A DNA stretch of 64,000 nt, taken from positions 10,317,501-10,381,500 of the forward strand of contig AP031355.1 in NCBI GenBank assembly GCA_037833965.1, read 5' to 3'. Both the position numbers and the translations under genes were made by a program. This document shows positions 44,501-58,884 of this stretch, one piece after another. Positions within the stretch are counted from its first letter, which is position 1, and each line of letters starts with the position of its first letter. The DNA is from Marchantia polymorpha subsp. ruderalis. Taxonomy: Eukaryota; Streptophyta; Marchantiopsida; Marchantiales; Marchantiaceae. A model generated the notes under the pieces. That model saw only the letters and a list, made by a program, of their open reading frames with translations. It made no database searches and was not told the DNA's origin.

Positions 44501-47270
44501 GAACTCCAACACAACAATGGAACAGGGTGCGCTCAATAAGCCTGCAAATCCTTACAGGTTACCCACCACTCTGAACTTCTTTGCTATACTATGAAATTTG
44601 CAACCAGAAACGACTTACAGAGAGGACCAGAGAAAAACCGAAAAGGTACTGCGACCATTATACCAGAACAATCAACAGACATTTAATAAGTCCAGTTGCA
44701 CCGATCCCCTCAAAGCAAATAACAGTAACCAGTTCAGAAAGTTCATGGTTTTGAAAAAAGAGAACATGGGAAACTGCGCACAAGAATATCAAAGAAAAGC
44801 CGACGCAACCGCCAACTTATCTAGCAGCCATCTACGCCAGTGACGTTAAACATCTTTCAAGACTTATGAGGGGTGCACTGTGCATATGCGACGCCAAACC
44901 ACTTACAACTGGTAAAACTTTGTTCATTGTCAAGCTCATAAAGGCCCACTAATCAATGGGACCTCTCACGTTATAGGATCCAAGCCACAAATTAGAAAGC
45001 ACAAATGATCTGAACAACTTAGATCGGTAACCACATCCACATTAATAAACTTAGATCGGCTACACAACCGCAAAGAACAGACTTGCTATATAATCAAGAT
45101 TGAAACAAAGACAAGCAGATAGATTGACTAAAACGAGCATTAGAGTATTAATAGACCTTATATCTTGTTTGCCACCGAGCATGGGTGAAAGACTAACAAC
45201 AGCGCGATAATATACCATCAGCTTCAAGAATGATTATTGCGAGTTCCACTGACAATCAATTTGTGGATGTGAATTCAATCATAAGTGAAGGGCACACAGT
45301 ATTGCTATCAAACCTCACAGCATTCGAACACTTTATCTATAATACAGCTACTCTGCCGTCCAAAACCCATAAAAGTGGAGAAAATCTGATCTAGAACTTG
45401 TCTTCCCGACACTGACTGTACAAACTACTGCGAACCTCTGGAATATCAGTAGCCCAACGTTCACGTTGCTCCGCTATATACTCCTTTCAGATCTCCAAGA
45501 CTGTGTGTTGAAACACACGCGTGTCGCTGGATCTTTGTATACCGTGCTGAGAGAAAAGGCTTGACATCCTCGTGGCCTTCTGTATGTAATCAGAGCCATT
45601 AATGGATAGAGCGAGAATATTCTAGACTTCATGCATTCATGAACAGCTACAGTGTCCATATTTTGTCACTCAGGTGAACGAAGCTGCCACATCCGAATTC
45701 GGATTTAACTCCACCATCATGCCTTATCTTCGGTCCCATTCAGACGAAGTCTCGAGCTTTCGTACGACAAATGAGGGTACCTTAGTACCTCCACTTTCGC
45801 AAACAGAGGGTTCAAAATCAAGTCCCTGGGTGATTGACTTATCCCTGTGTATGACTTCTCCAATCTGTGACCTGTTTCGAATAATGAATTTCGGTACCAG
45901 CTACTGTCCTCAATCCCAAAGGTAGAAAAGCAGGATTCAAGAAGCACCCACAGCTCTATGGAGGAACTAAAGAAGGTATGTTATAAGGTCCAAAGTCTTT
46001 TAAATTCGGAAAATAGACGAAAACATCTACCCACGACAAAGGACCCAGAAACAGCACTATGAAGGCACAGAGCTCTGCACAAAACCATATTGAAAGAACG
46101 GGCATTCCTGACAACGATCGCGTGGTGCGAATGGAAATGAAGGAAGCCATGAGCCAACTAATAAAAATAGAGGCCTCATTAACTTCACATGAATCGACTG
46201 CCACGTAAACCACAACTTCGAAGGCGCGATTCAACCCAACGCTGATTAGCCACTTGCTGTCAATGCCAAAACATGCCCATCATAGAGTTTGCTGCTGTAT
46301 CTACCATATAACGTTCAACAGCACATGCCTTCTCGCCAGCTCCCAAATGATCATCCCTGCAGGAAGTTGACAACCTCTCTTGTAATTTTCCCAAAATTAT
46401 TGCATGTCATTAATTATATTTGCAGTAAAAGATAAGCAGTGGACTGAGATCTTATGAATTTGATAACAAGTTGAGTGCCCGAATCTAATGAACAAATACA
46501 GACGTGAGCTGACTTTACAACACATGTTTGTTTCAGCATAAAGCAACAAACAACAACTGACTATGAACATGATTCATATTTGGAGCACAATTGATGACCT
46601 TAGTGTCTCGAAAGTACACGATTAACAATCCTTTCATAACTTATTCCATATCACGGAATAATCAGCGGAGAGTCTTTTCAACAAACATGTGACTTTAACG
46701 GCCCACGAGACATTCCAGTGCACCAAGAAGCCTCAGTCATCCGCGCAATCATTGCGTGCTCCTAACTTTAATAAATGAAAAATCAGTCCTCTACTTCCAC
46801 GTTTTCATCCTTAGAACGTAATCATTAAAAAAAAGCTGTGTTCACAGTGCGACCACAAAATTTATGCACACGTCTGCATCTTGGAAGAAACTGCCCAACA
46901 GGAACAAACAGATAGCATTCGCACGTACCACACGAAGCAAGTAAAACTGTAATGATCGTCATAAATCACATTCGAATATTATATGCAAACATGTAGAAAG
47001 AAACTGTGTAGTTTTCATTATAAATATACTCCTCGATTTCATACTGGCACAGACCGTTCCACTTTACAGAAAACAAGAGCTAAAAAAATTCTAAAAAACT
47101 ACTAGGTCTTGCTGTTATTTGAAGGATACATTCGTTCGAAGACCATCGTCCAAAATCGTCAAATTTGTCTCTAATGTATATATAACCATGTACCATGGGG
47201 TTGTAACGGCATCTTGTGCAAAGATCTATAAAATCATCCCTCTATCGGATCTGCTGCAAACTATAAGATG
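41600..47270. other. No supported gene between the repeats and the PP1 gene
   Basis: This 5.6 kb contains only short frames with no motif or splice context that I can defend. The part nearest 47270 should include the 3' untranslated region of the minus-strand PP1 gene. Base composition is unremarkable. Confidence 0.4.
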
Positions 47271-47274
47271 TAAA

Positions 47275-50200
47275 TCAAGGAGTGATAATGGATCCCACCT
47301 TTACAATGCGTGGAGGTGTCCCTGGTCTTGCAGAATTTGAATTACCATAAAATTTAGGCTGTTTCTTCTCGGCTGGCTTCAGTATTTGAAATGAACACAT
47401 GAGTGTATCGTCCACACTCATCATCGCTCCAGCATTGTCAAACTCACCACAATAGTTGGGCGCAGAGAAGATGGTGACGAGGTGCCTCTTGGCAAAAAAC
47501 TCATATCCATCTTCAACCACCTGGAGAAAGTAAGTTCAATTGGTTAGGTTTTTAACTATTTCGCATGCAGCTGGGTAATATCCACTCCGTTATTCTCAAT
47601 CTTGTTCACATGAAGATAGGTAAAAGCTTTCTACACCATCTGGGAATCAGGCAATCGAACTTGCGAAGTTCACCAGACTCATCCTAACAAACGCTTGTAC
47701 ATTATCACCCTTGCAATGAATTAGTACATTAGCAAATAATCTACTTGCTAGCTAAAGAGAGAATGGACCTGATGGGCTCGACATATGAGATCCAGGTCGT
47801 GTTTCTGCAGAAAATCTGTCACAACGTCGCAGCCAAAGGTATATGATACTCCACGGTCGTTATCACCCCAGCCTGTAACAACTTTGTCGGGATCAGCCCA
47901 CAATAGATCACACAACAACCCAGAATCTGGTACGTCTGTGGGTCGGGCAATTTTCTTGATCTGTTCCAAACTCTTCAAATCTGGAGAGAGCCCTCCATGC
48001 ATACAGAGGATCTTCTCGTCGATGAGGGCAGCAACAGGTAAACAGTTGAAACACTCGGTAAAAATCTTCCAGAGCCGAATATTGAACCGACGCTTGCATT
48101 CATCATAGAAACCATATATTCGGTTAATGGAAGCACACTCGTGGTTGCCCCTCAACAGAAAGAAATTCTCTGGGTACTTGATCTTATAAGCAAGTAGAAG
48201 GCAAATGGTTTCTAGGCTCTGCTTTCCTCGATCCACATAGTCCCCAAGGAACAAGTAGTTGGCCTCAGGCGGAAAACCGCCATATTCAAACAGCCTCAAA
48301 AGATCTGAATATTGCCCATGGATATCACCTGCAATACAACGCCACTGCATCAACAAACGCTTACATTCTTCTACAAAATTGAACCAAGTTCACGAAAAAC
48401 ACACAAAACATCCATAACAGAGATCTCCGACTAAACATTTTTGAGAAGTCCACAACACTCCGCAAAGAGTCCACATCGTCTCATGCACTGTTCCATTCCA
48501 ATAATTTTTTCTACTGTGTTTAACAAATGAACGCTCGATTCGCATGATGACTGGATAAAATCACTTGTTCCGGCTCGATAATAAACTGCTCTGCGTGAAG
48601 CTACCTCGTGAGTAACAGGTGGTCGATTTCTTGTAGTAAAGAACCATAGGCTTCATATTCTACAACTTTTTCTTCTGGGACGCAGCCATTGAGCTGCCTT
48701 CTAACTCAAGTGAAATGTTGTGAAAATGCTCAGCAGACATGTAAGCTATGGTAGACACCTTAATTCGACAGACATGCTCCCGTATGGTCCAACGAAAAGG
48801 GAGCACACCATTTTCAAGAAGACACAGCAGCGGTTGGAATCTGCAATCAAAGGAAGTCGTACAAAAACATTCTCTCATCTGTTGCTAGTACGACAAACAG
48901 ATCGTTGAAGAGGGGCGGAGTGTCATGCACTATAATCGCAGTTGAAACAAGAGCATTCATTCTTGTCAACGTCAACCCATGTAACTCGAGGTACTTCGAC
49001 GCGGAAAGACCACTAAGACTCTGTCAATAAGTCTTTTACTGCTGAGATCTCAAATACTCTAAATATAGCCACTGAGTCTAAATACGGCTAGGGAAACGAT
49101 CTTGACAGTCGTCGGCTTTCTTACAGCAAGGCAAATGGCCCAGCGACCCATTCAGCCGCACGGCCGACGGGTCATGCTGTGAGTACTACACGACATTCGG
49201 CAACATTTTGAGATTGATACCATGACCTACACCCAAAGATTCGGGGCGATAAGCGGACAAGCAATACGCACAAAGTCCCATTATCTCGACGTTTCCGAAC
49301 CATTCACGATCATTCCAACATTAACCTCGCTGTGAAGGAGGGTTACAGAATGAAGCTTCAGAACATGCTAGCGCTCAAACCAGGCGCCGCCGGCTAAGTG
49401 ACTTGACTGTGCAGGTCATGAACAAGATCATCGTCAACTGGACAATAGGACAGAAACTTGATGCAAACCACGCGGCGGGTTTGAAAAGATTTGACCTAAA
49501 TAATTTGATCAATTTTAAGCATCTCCTAAGGCGTCCTTCGCGAAACAAGTGCCCGTGTCCCTCTGCCAAGTTAGTTAAGCTGATAGAAGGAAAGAGCGAG
49601 CGAGTGGGTCACATGCGTCGAGCCTGTTTTCGAGAACAGGATCCGAACTATGCGAACCCCCATCTCACATTCAAAATTCACAGAAGACGCAACATGCTCG
49701 ACGCGGCGCCGCTGCATCAGGACGGGAAAGACAACCCGACTTGAAACAGTTCAAAAAACTACGAGGAAATTGTACGATAAAAGGAAAGGTAGCAGATTTC
49801 ATCACTTCAAACAGTTTTAGCGGGCTTCATTTCAACTAATTATGAGGCTTAGTGGAAACATCAGTCATCGTCCGAGACATAGATATTTAAAGACAGAGAG
49901 TTCAGCTCGTTAATCGTGAGGGCAAGATGGACGAAAGTTACAAATTTCTCCGACCAAATAAACAGTTCATATAGACGGCAGCCTGAAAGAGCTGAAAGGT
50001 CTCAATTTCTCACTTCGAGGCGCATGCCAAGATCGATCGTAATATTTGTCCCTCTAAGATTTCCAGACACTGGAAGTCATGCCCGAGAACACTCGGCGGA
50101 ATGGATATGTTCGACGTCTCGAGTCTGCTCGAGCAAGTTCGGGCTTGCGCTGGATCTTTAGAAGAACGCAGGATAGCCAGCGGCTTCCTCCGCGATAACG

Positions 50201-50489
50201 AGAGTGCAAGACAATAAGAGATTGACAAGAATACATTATCGACTGAACGCTGATCAAACTTCTCAAGAGGCAAGAGAATGGCATAGGGAGGCACGAAGAA
50301 ACGAGCATTACCACAGATCTTGATAGGAGCCTCGAGCTCTAGCAGGTTCGGCTGCGCCAAGAAAATGTCCTTGGACGCCAAGCACAACTGCCGGATCTCC
50401 GCCTCGGACAACTGGACTTGTTTGCCTGGCCTTCCTGCCCGCACTTCCAACAACCGCAAAATAATGTCGTCCAGCACACTCGCGTCCAT
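47275..50489 (-). CDS. TOPP: Serine/threonine protein phosphatase PP1 catalytic subunit, three exons (327 aa)
   Basis: PP1 removes phosphate from Ser/Thr residues, using two bound metals, and is targeted by regulatory subunits. Exon 1 is 50489-50312, from ATG ([16 protein letters not shown]). Exon 2 is 48328-47769 and exon 3 is 47520-47275. Introns are 1983 and 248 bp with GT-AG ends, splitting a Gly codon (G/GT) and then falling in phase 0. The joined frame has no stop and is 327 residues, normal for plant PP1. Metal and catalytic motifs are intact: GDIHGQ (60-65), GDYVDRG (88-94), RGNHE (119-123), HGG (170-172), RAHQ at the exon 2 end and [11 protein letters not shown] in exon 3. The start at 50489 is preferred over an in-frame ATG 78 bases upstream because plant PP1 proteins begin MDxxVLDDII. 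The second donor (CAG/GTCCAT) is weak but required by the protein. Confidence 0.96.
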
Positions 50490-50744
50490 CACCCCTCGGC
50501 CTACCCCTTCCCTCCCCCCCACCCCACGAAAACCGCAAACGTCTCCGTCCCCACAACCCGCCTCCAACCTCCGCCCGGTGCCACTACACTCGGCTTACTC
50601 TCCGCCTCCGGCTTCCAACTCTCACCACTGCACCAACACCTCTTCCTGCTCTAATCCACCTTCGCAATTTCCTCGCTCAAATCCTCCCCCTGCAGGCATC
50701 CGTAAGACCCCTTTCCCTAACTTCCACCAACCTCTCGCCTCGTG

Positions 50745-50798
<54 letters not shown>

Positions 50799-51088
50799 CG
50801 GCCTCCGCCTCCTCGAGGTCTCGCCCCTCTTCGTCCTCGTCGACTGCCTGGTCTCTCGCCTCGCTAGCGTCCACCAATCGACCGACCGAACCGCGCTCGA
50901 AATCTCTCTCTCTCCTCTGCTGCTGCCGCTGCTGCACCACCTGAGTCTGCGTGCGGGCGCCCGTGCCTCCCCTCCCGCCTGCCTCGCCTCGCAAGAGCGG
51001 CTAACTGATCAATAACCTACGCGAACGACCCAAACCCGTGTCTCTCTCTCTCTCTCTCTCCCTCTCTCCCTTCCTCTCGGCCTCTCTA

Positions 51089-51120
<32 letters not shown>

Positions 51121-52700
51121 CCTCCGACTCCGACTCTCGTGCGATGCCTCTCTCCGTCTCGCGCAGACACCCGGCAGTCAATCGATCCACCTCGATCCCT
51201 ACTCGTCGTCCTCCTCCTCGCCCCCTCCTCTTCTCCCTCGTCCCTCCTCGCGGCCTTCTCTCCCTCGCCCGCTCGTCCTACTAGCCCCAGCCAGCAGCAG
51301 CCACCTCCTTCCTATTGACGCCAGTCCAGAACAAAGCGCGCACCCAGCCAAGCCCAAGCCCAAGCCCAGGCCCAGAGCCCCAGCCGAGCCGACCGAGCGA
51401 GCGAGCGAGCGGAGCAGCGGCCAGCCAGCCAGCCAGCCAGCCAGAAGAGAGCGGAGCAGAGCAACGGGGCGGAGCGGAGCGCCAGCAGCAAGCACCAGAA
51501 GAGAAAGAAGAAGAAGAGCAAGCGAAGCGAAACAAAAGAGTTACCGCCGCAGGCCTCCGGCGATCTAAAGGCTCGAGAGAAGAGAAAAGGTGCGCGCGCG
51601 GCCGCGCTGCCTGCCTGCCGAAAGGTGGAAGAAGGAGGGCAGATGAAGATGAAGAAGCCCTGAAAAGAGTCCCAGCCCCTGCCACTCCAAGACAACGTCC
51701 TCCTCCTGCACCCGCAAGCCCCAGCCCCCACCCCCCTTCCGGCCAGCACAGCACTGCACCCACCCGCTCCCCCCCGCCCGCCTGCTAGAGCAGCAGCAGC
51801 GGCAGCGGGCCGACGGATGGAGTGGACTGGAATGGAATGGATTCGACGGAAGGACGAGGCCAGAGGAGGAAGATGAATGGCCTTTCTATTCCTCCTCCTC
51901 CCTTCGATCCCTACGTTCCTCCCACTTCCTTCCTTCCTTCCTTCCATCCATCTATCCGTCCGTCCCTCCGTTCCGGCTGGCGAGAGCGGAGCCAGCGCGC
52001 CACGCCAACGGCCTGCGACCGCAGTGCCTGCTCGGGGTCTCCCTCTCGCGCAGCCAGCCTGCAGCCCTCGCGGGTCGCATCGCGGGTGGCCGAGCGGGGC
52101 CCGTCTCCTCGAGTCTACGTCACGGGTCCGCGAGGTTTTGGACCGGCGGGTCCGCGCGTAACCGCGCTCCCACTACCGCCCACGTTCAGTCGCACCAGAT
52201 ATTCCCAGGTTCGGATTGAGGTCCGGACCCGTCCTCGCGTGTCCCGTCACCCGCCTGCGTGCCTGCGGGCGAGCAGGCGGGCGGGCATCCGGCCAGCTCG
52301 CTAGACCGCCAGCCAACTCCGTCCGTCCCGCCCGCCCGCCCGCCTGCCCGCCCGGCAACGAGCGGACGTCTGTGTGTCTGTCCGTCCCTCTGCTCGGGTC
52401 GGGTCGGCTCGGACGTCCTTAGCCAGGACGACGCTGGTTGCCCATTTGGCCATCTTTGGTGGGACTTGGTGTCAGCTGCGGCCTAGTCGCGCCATGTGCA
52501 CTCCCACCCTCTGCTTTGCTATTTTCCCCCCTGTCATGTCATTCATTGAAGCGGGCAACCCAGAAAGAAACCGTGTTCGCCTTCCTTTGCTTGCATTTGT
52601 TGCCGAGGTACACGGCCCCCGAGCAGCCCCATTGGTCCTACCCAGACCTTCGCCCTCTTATATTTAGCTCGTCGCCGGTGATTATTGCTGGGTGTTAAAT
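50490..52700 (-). promoter_or_regulatory. GC-rich promoter/5' leader region of PP1 with GA tracts
   Basis: About 2 kb upstream of the PP1 start is GC-rich and free of credible genes. In the sense of PP1 it contains (GA)n runs at 50796-50746 and 51120-51042, which in plants can bind GAGA-binding (BPC) proteins. There are also GGA/GCT-rich low-complexity tracts and (GGAA)n at about 51950-51925. The many long overlapping frames here are low-complexity (Ser/Pro/Arg) and not credible. I could not place the transcription start. Confidence 0.5.
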
Positions 52701-52749
52701 TCGCCTTCCCGCTGCACTCTTTCTTGTCCGGTGCCCGGATTTGTGTTGC

Positions 52750-55700
52750 AAGATAAGCACGGCATTTCATTCATAACGGACCAACATTTCCTCGCTCCTA
52801 AATATCTCCGACATACATTAGTTTATACGGATGCGGACCCCGGTTCGTGACTAAAGTGCCTCGCGTCATTTTCGGAACTTCACTCCATTTCCCCATTTCG
52901 GATGAAGACCATAGAGAATGCCAAATCCGCTTCATACCATGGTCTTCAATTTTTGTCTACCTTCCGCGACTATCATGTGTCTCTTTAAACAAAAATTCTC
53001 TAATACACAGTTTGCATACTATCATGTGTCTCGTTACATTTTTTCTTCTCTAATACACAGTTTGCATACTGTAGACAAATTACTCATATTGAAAATTTAA
53101 GCCAGGTGATTTTCAAGTGCCAAGTTTTTTTTTTAATTCCAAATTTGAATACATGGGAAAAAAAACTGAGTCCAAGCCTAGAACAAATATAACTTCTTTC
53201 CAAATATCAAAATGAAAACAAAACAAGACGTAGGATATGGTTTCCTTGTAAAATTGAAGATAATAAGAAAAAAAATCTCAAACATGGATGTATGTAAATT
53301 CATCATTTATCTGAAATTGATTCTACAAAGTGATAGAAATATGACAAGCATATGATTCGAATATTCAACTTTTTAATGAATTTATGGAAGCTATTTTCCC
53401 TAGACTTTATTATACAGGTCTCAAACTCACTATGAAGTTAAGTAAATACCTTTACTTCAAGAGGGTAAACTCATAAACTAAACTCCATGAATCTAAGTGT
53501 TATGTAAATTTTTAGTTTGAAGAATTGAGTTAAACACCAACCAATATGTCCAAGAGAAGTCTTACTTTTTCCTAGTTCGAAATGAGAATTCAATTTTCAT
53601 AATTTGCAGTTTTTATTTCAAATAATGCTACACATATATTATGAGAGTACATTAACATATATTACTCACTATCACATGCATATTCAAGTAGAACTAATAT
53701 TCAAAAATTCAATATTTTATAACCAAATTGTGAACAACATCAAACAAATGTCTGTAACATATTCTGTGCGTATGATAATGGAAATTGTGGAAAAAGATGT
53801 GACAATTAAGCCTGTAAATTCACACGCAATATATCAGAAACGTTATTGTACCCTGCAAATTTTAACCAACATAAGAAATCCCAAATATTAATTTTAAAAT
53901 TTTAAACTTGATATGAAAGAAATATATGAAACTCTCACTAATAATGATTGCAAGTAAACAAATGAAACATTTAAATGATAATAAAATTGAATGAATAAAA
54001 TTATAATAATTTTATTAAAACATTATACAAGGGATATTAAATTGTGACTAAATGTAAGAAGAAAATTACATTTTGAAAAATCATAAATAAAAATCATGTG
54101 TTTAATAGCTAATAATCATCAAACAACTTACAATTCACATTGTATCAGTCATTCTAATTTCAATCATTTCTTTTGTTCAACACTATCATCATTTTTAGCA
54201 CAATGAAAACCAATGCTTCTGATTTGTTGAAATAGCACAATTTATTGGAATAAAATTAAAAATAAACATATAAAAAATGTTGGTTTAACATATGCCCACA
54301 ATGAAACACCCAGAAATCTATTTGAAAAAAATTTAAAATATCAAAATAAAGAATCAAAAAATCAAAACTCGTTTTTTCACTATATCAATTTATAGTATTT
54401 TCTGAGAAAAATGACATTTCAGAATAATTTGATAAGATGTAAAATTATTATAAAATTTAATCAATCATGAATTTGAAACCTTAGAATTTTATTAATATAA
54501 AAAAAATCTATAACTAAAAAATTGAGCAAGATCAATTACAAGATGAAAGTAAATAAGAATATAACAAGACTAATAAGAAAACAATATTATTTACAAGATG
54601 AAGTAAGAAAAGAAAAATATACATTTTTCCCCAATCTTACTCATAAAAAACCAAAATTCATTTAAATATTTTAAATAACAATTTATTCGAAAATTTAAAT
54701 TCTAAAATTTGCCTATATTTTATTGAAACTAAATCAAAGAAATTATATTTTTGTGAGAATCCAAAATACAAAAATTGCTAAATCAATATCTATTAATTAA
54801 TTTTAGAATTAATTTTTTTCATATAAATATTCAATAAGGTATTTTAAAATATTCAAGATATCAATATATTACTTACAGACTACAAAAATATAACTCAACC
54901 AAATATATATTTGAACCCAATTTCTTTGTCATAATTTTGGAAAAACAAAAATCTTTGGTATTGATAAGCATATGAAACAAAATCTATGTTTCTTTCAAAA
55001 AAAAATCCCATTATAAAGATAAAACTATAGGTACTTAATAATTCAAAATGTTTAAAATTTTGCATTTGGTTTATCACTTGGTAAAATTTGGTTTATCACT
55101 TGTTGACAATTCTTCAGATATTTTTCTTTAAAACTTGTTTTCAAACATAGAATGTATACATGAATACAAGAACAAGTGTATTCTTCACTTTACGTATATA
55201 ATTATGAGAAAATATTAGCATTGTATTTAAAAGAGCTTCAATTTCATCTCTTATGAATGATGAAATTGACATTTGATTGAAGTTTATTTATAAGCTTTTT
55301 CATCATTTGCAATTAATGAGTTTTTTTGAAAAAACTGACATCTGATTTAGGAATTCATATCAAAATATGCCTATTTTTTATTTAAATGCGTGAGAGTTAG
55401 GGTGAATTATTTAATCAAAATTACAAAATATTAGATATGAAATATAGTTCAGGATAATTTAATCATGTGTTTTGATAAAATTTTAATTCTCAAATAATAA
55501 AATTGATATGAATTTTATCTCAATTTTCATTCTAATTATTATTCATAAGAATTAAACAAATAAACACATTTAAACCTTCAAGATATGAGTTTAAATAGTT
55601 TTGAAGTTATTATTGTAAGGAGATTAATTTATTTTGATATAATGATGATAAATAAAAAATGTTACAACTTTGAACAAGAATAACATATTTCTTTGATTTT

Positions 55701-58600
55701 GTAGATTTTTCAGCTTAAGTATTAGATACCTTATAATAAAAAAATAAAAATTTGGCATTAGTGATATTGTGTCCACAAATAGTATAATAGATGAAATTTC
55801 TGCAGATAATATTTGATGAAATAAAACATAACATGGACATGATGAAATTGTCAAAATAATTATAGTTCTTTTCAATAAACACAAGATTCTGTTTTTTTCC
55901 GATAAACACAAGAACTCTTCAAGAACATTATTTGAATCAATGCATATGAGCATAGTTTACATTACTCTTAATGTTTTCTATAAATTTGCCAAGCTTTTAA
56001 CTTTATTTTCTATTTTAAATAAAGCACACCAACGTAGCCATCATATTAAATTAAATTAATTTATGGATGGTCCTATTTGTTTCCTGTCAATATATCACTA
56101 AAAGTATATTTCAAAAATATTGAAATTGTTTTTCAAAATAATGCTTGTCCTAATTGGCTTCAGTTCAAAAATATATATATAGAATTCTTAACTTTGTGTG
56201 TGATATGAAATGTTTTATAGAATAGATAGATTCTTTACACTTAATTTCTAAAACTTTGTAGTTTATACCATGTGCATAAATCCTTTATATATCAAATTTG
56301 GATTCAACTATTCTTGTCTTAAAACTAAAGCTGAGAATATTATGATACATAGAAGAAACTAATTTACTCACAATATCAATGTATTTAGAACAAATGATTT
56401 TCATTGACTTCAATATTTTATATCAAACATGAGATACGAATTTTCAAAAGATTTTTACAAATATAAATTTGATGATCTATGTTTGAAATTGTTATGTCTA
56501 GTAAATTTCTATCCGTATTATTAAAAATCATCATCTTTTTATTCAAATATTAGATTATTGTGCAAAATATTTTATCATTTACAAGGCATATCAAAATATC
56601 TATTAACCCTACGATTGATATGTAAAATATGTATAAAATGATTAAATTATATACAATAATTATTAATTTTGATTAAATCCTATATTTAAGATATTAGAAA
56701 ACTCATATCATATGATATTGCTCATAAATTTTTCTTGGAATTGAAACACTTTTGTTTTTCTTTGAAAATTTTAAATGATAAGATAAATAAATAAATGTAT
56801 ATTTAATGATTTTTGTAGTAGGCTGATAAGATAATTTGCACTTTATTATCAAACTTATCATAAAAATTTTGCAAATGTCATTTGATATATTTACAAATTT
56901 GCCTCAATTGTTTTACACAACAGTACAACTTTTCTATGCCAGCTTTAAGACTATATATTTCATAAATTTTTATGGTAAAGTTGATGTGATATTTTACTCT
57001 ATGAATTGCAAATGACATGTACGAACTCTTAATACTCCAAACTAGATGTATGACTCAACTTGTAATAGTCCTATTGTAATGACAGTTAGCTTGTAGTGAT
57101 AAGTGTCATTCGTTATCATTAGTCTTGATGTCATGTATATTATTGGTTATGAAACATAACTTATGAGTGATTATTATTAAGAATATATATAATTTTGTAT
57201 CTTCCTCAATATTTAAATGTGCTTTTTATATGAAAATCTGATGTATCACGTATATTGAATGCATAGACGGTGTAGATTCAGATTTTATCTAAATGTTAGT
57301 TATAAGTCTACGATAATAATTTAACATAAATAAGAGATTATACATCTATCTAAAGAATAAGTTATTTCCAATTTTGCAACTTTTTAAAGATCTCGATTAA
57401 TGAAAAATGTCTTTGGGATTTTTTTCAATTTTATTTATTTAATATTAAATTAAATTATTTTAATTAGCTTTTTGAAGCACAAATGTGAAGAAAATATATG
57501 CAATCAACGATGGTATCAACAATTTCCCATATATGTTTGTGTATGATAGACTTTCTTTCCTCTGGTACAATATTAAGTATTATTTGCTGGGTTTGTAAAT
57601 TTTCAGTAACAATTGCTGATTTTTTAATGAACTTCTTGAAAAAGATGGAGGAAGTCTCTGTAATTAGTTCATATCTGCAAACTTTAGAAAAAACTTGCAC
57701 TATCTTAGTCATCGAACCGAATATTAGATGATGTATTACCTGTCCTTTTACTGACTGAGGTGTATTTAGTATATCAATATGCATGCACAAAACATAATCA
57801 CATTCAAACATAGTATTTTGCTCTGTAGTAGGCTCAAACTCCCCTGGAAATTTTTTCTGATGTACTTACTTGCCTAAGCCACAAAATATATAATTCATAC
57901 TGTGAAATTCAATTAGACAACACAATGAATGGAGATTCTAAAACAACCAATGATAGTGCAACGAGCATAGCATATATTTTGTGCCAGTGATATTTTTCTC
58001 ATAGAGAATGAACTTTATATCTAAACCATAACGAGGACGGTTTCTATGCACATGACTAGCACAAGGTCATGTATTCAATCCATATTTTGTTGCAGTAACT
58101 TCTGTATATGTCAAGTTGCAGCTCCTAGGTGAGGGTAAAGAGATTAGGGATTAAGAAATGGTAAGTAATGCAAAGGTTTGATAAAGGTCATTTTGGTACA
58201 CATTGCACCAAAATAAGCTTTAATAACCGTGAATTCTGGAAGACATCTTGCTAAGCAGGCCTGTCAGTTGCAAGTAAAATATCATGAGTATGCAACTTTC
58301 TGCAGATGATCGAACAATCAGTCACCCGAAACCATATATCCACAAAAGTCAACTGATGATTGGCCAATAATACCACATTGTTTCAAATGACACAAGAGCG
58401 CTGATGTAAGCCATCCGAAACGATTGCCTTGTCATCGTGAACACTGACCAGTAATGCAAAGTCCGTAAAGAATATCGATTCATCCCGCAGAATAGCATAA
58501 CATTAAAAAACCCCCCAATATCTGAAGGAGTACAAAAGAATCCCTGTCACGAGACCCTTCGAATTCGGAAACACCTCGACGAAGATATCCCACAAAATAA
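52750..58600. other. Long AT-rich, gene-free block with Copia-like traces
   Basis: From about 53100 to 58000 the sequence is extremely AT-rich, a sharp change from the GC-rich PP1 upstream region. Open frames are short and rich in Ile, Phe, Asn and Lys, as chance frames in such DNA would be. A minus-strand frame at 55624-55953 can be aligned loosely with the end of a Copia integrase (a run like the family's ENxTIxxMxRSML, near 55860-55810). I see no LTRs. My reading is old retrotransposon DNA worn by C-to-T change. Confidence 0.4.
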
Positions 58601-58656
58601 CGCCTTCCTTCTCACGAAGGGCAGGATCGGAGGACCTCGGAGGTCGATGCAGATTC

Positions 58657-58884
58657 ATGCAGAGTTACGTGAGGAGTCCCGAAGAGATCCGACGGGCTCA
58701 GCAGGCTCGAGCGGGAGCGATGGCGAAAAGATACAGAAATGAAATCATGTATGCTCGTCCGGCGCTAATAAAACGCGTGGGGACAGCATTCACTGCAGGG
58801 AATGTGCATTTGCAGCAGCGACGGCAGCAGTCGACAGAAAGCGAGAAGGCGATCGATCCGGCCACGCTGGAGGGCTTAGCCTAA
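58657..58884 (+). CDS. Hypothetical ORF at the start of a GC-rich island (75 aa)
   Basis: An ATG frame of 75 residues is rich in Arg, Ala and Gln (SPEEIRRAQQARAGAMAKRY within). Its composition would suit a mitochondrial presequence or a basic RNA-associated protein, but I recognise no family. It could be the first exon of a gene continuing to the right; no clear donor was chosen. The island runs to about 59900 with many overlapping frames on both strands, so chance openness is a real alternative. Confidence 0.22.
   Translation: MQSYVRSPEEIRRAQQARAGAMAKRYRNEIMYARPALIKRVGTAFTAGNVHLQQRRQQSTESEKAIDPATLEGLA

Noticed and set aside
49403..49744. 113-codon plus-strand frame
   Set aside because: It lies within PP1 intron 1 on the opposite strand and has no motif.
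50487..50567. Longer PP1 N terminus from the upstream in-frame ATG
   Set aside because: The extra 26 residues are Gly-rich leader-like sequence not found in PP1, while [10 protein letters not shown] fits the family start.
51038..52486. Many overlapping frames on both strands
   Set aside because: They are translations of CT, GGA and GCC simple-sequence tracts in the PP1 upstream region.
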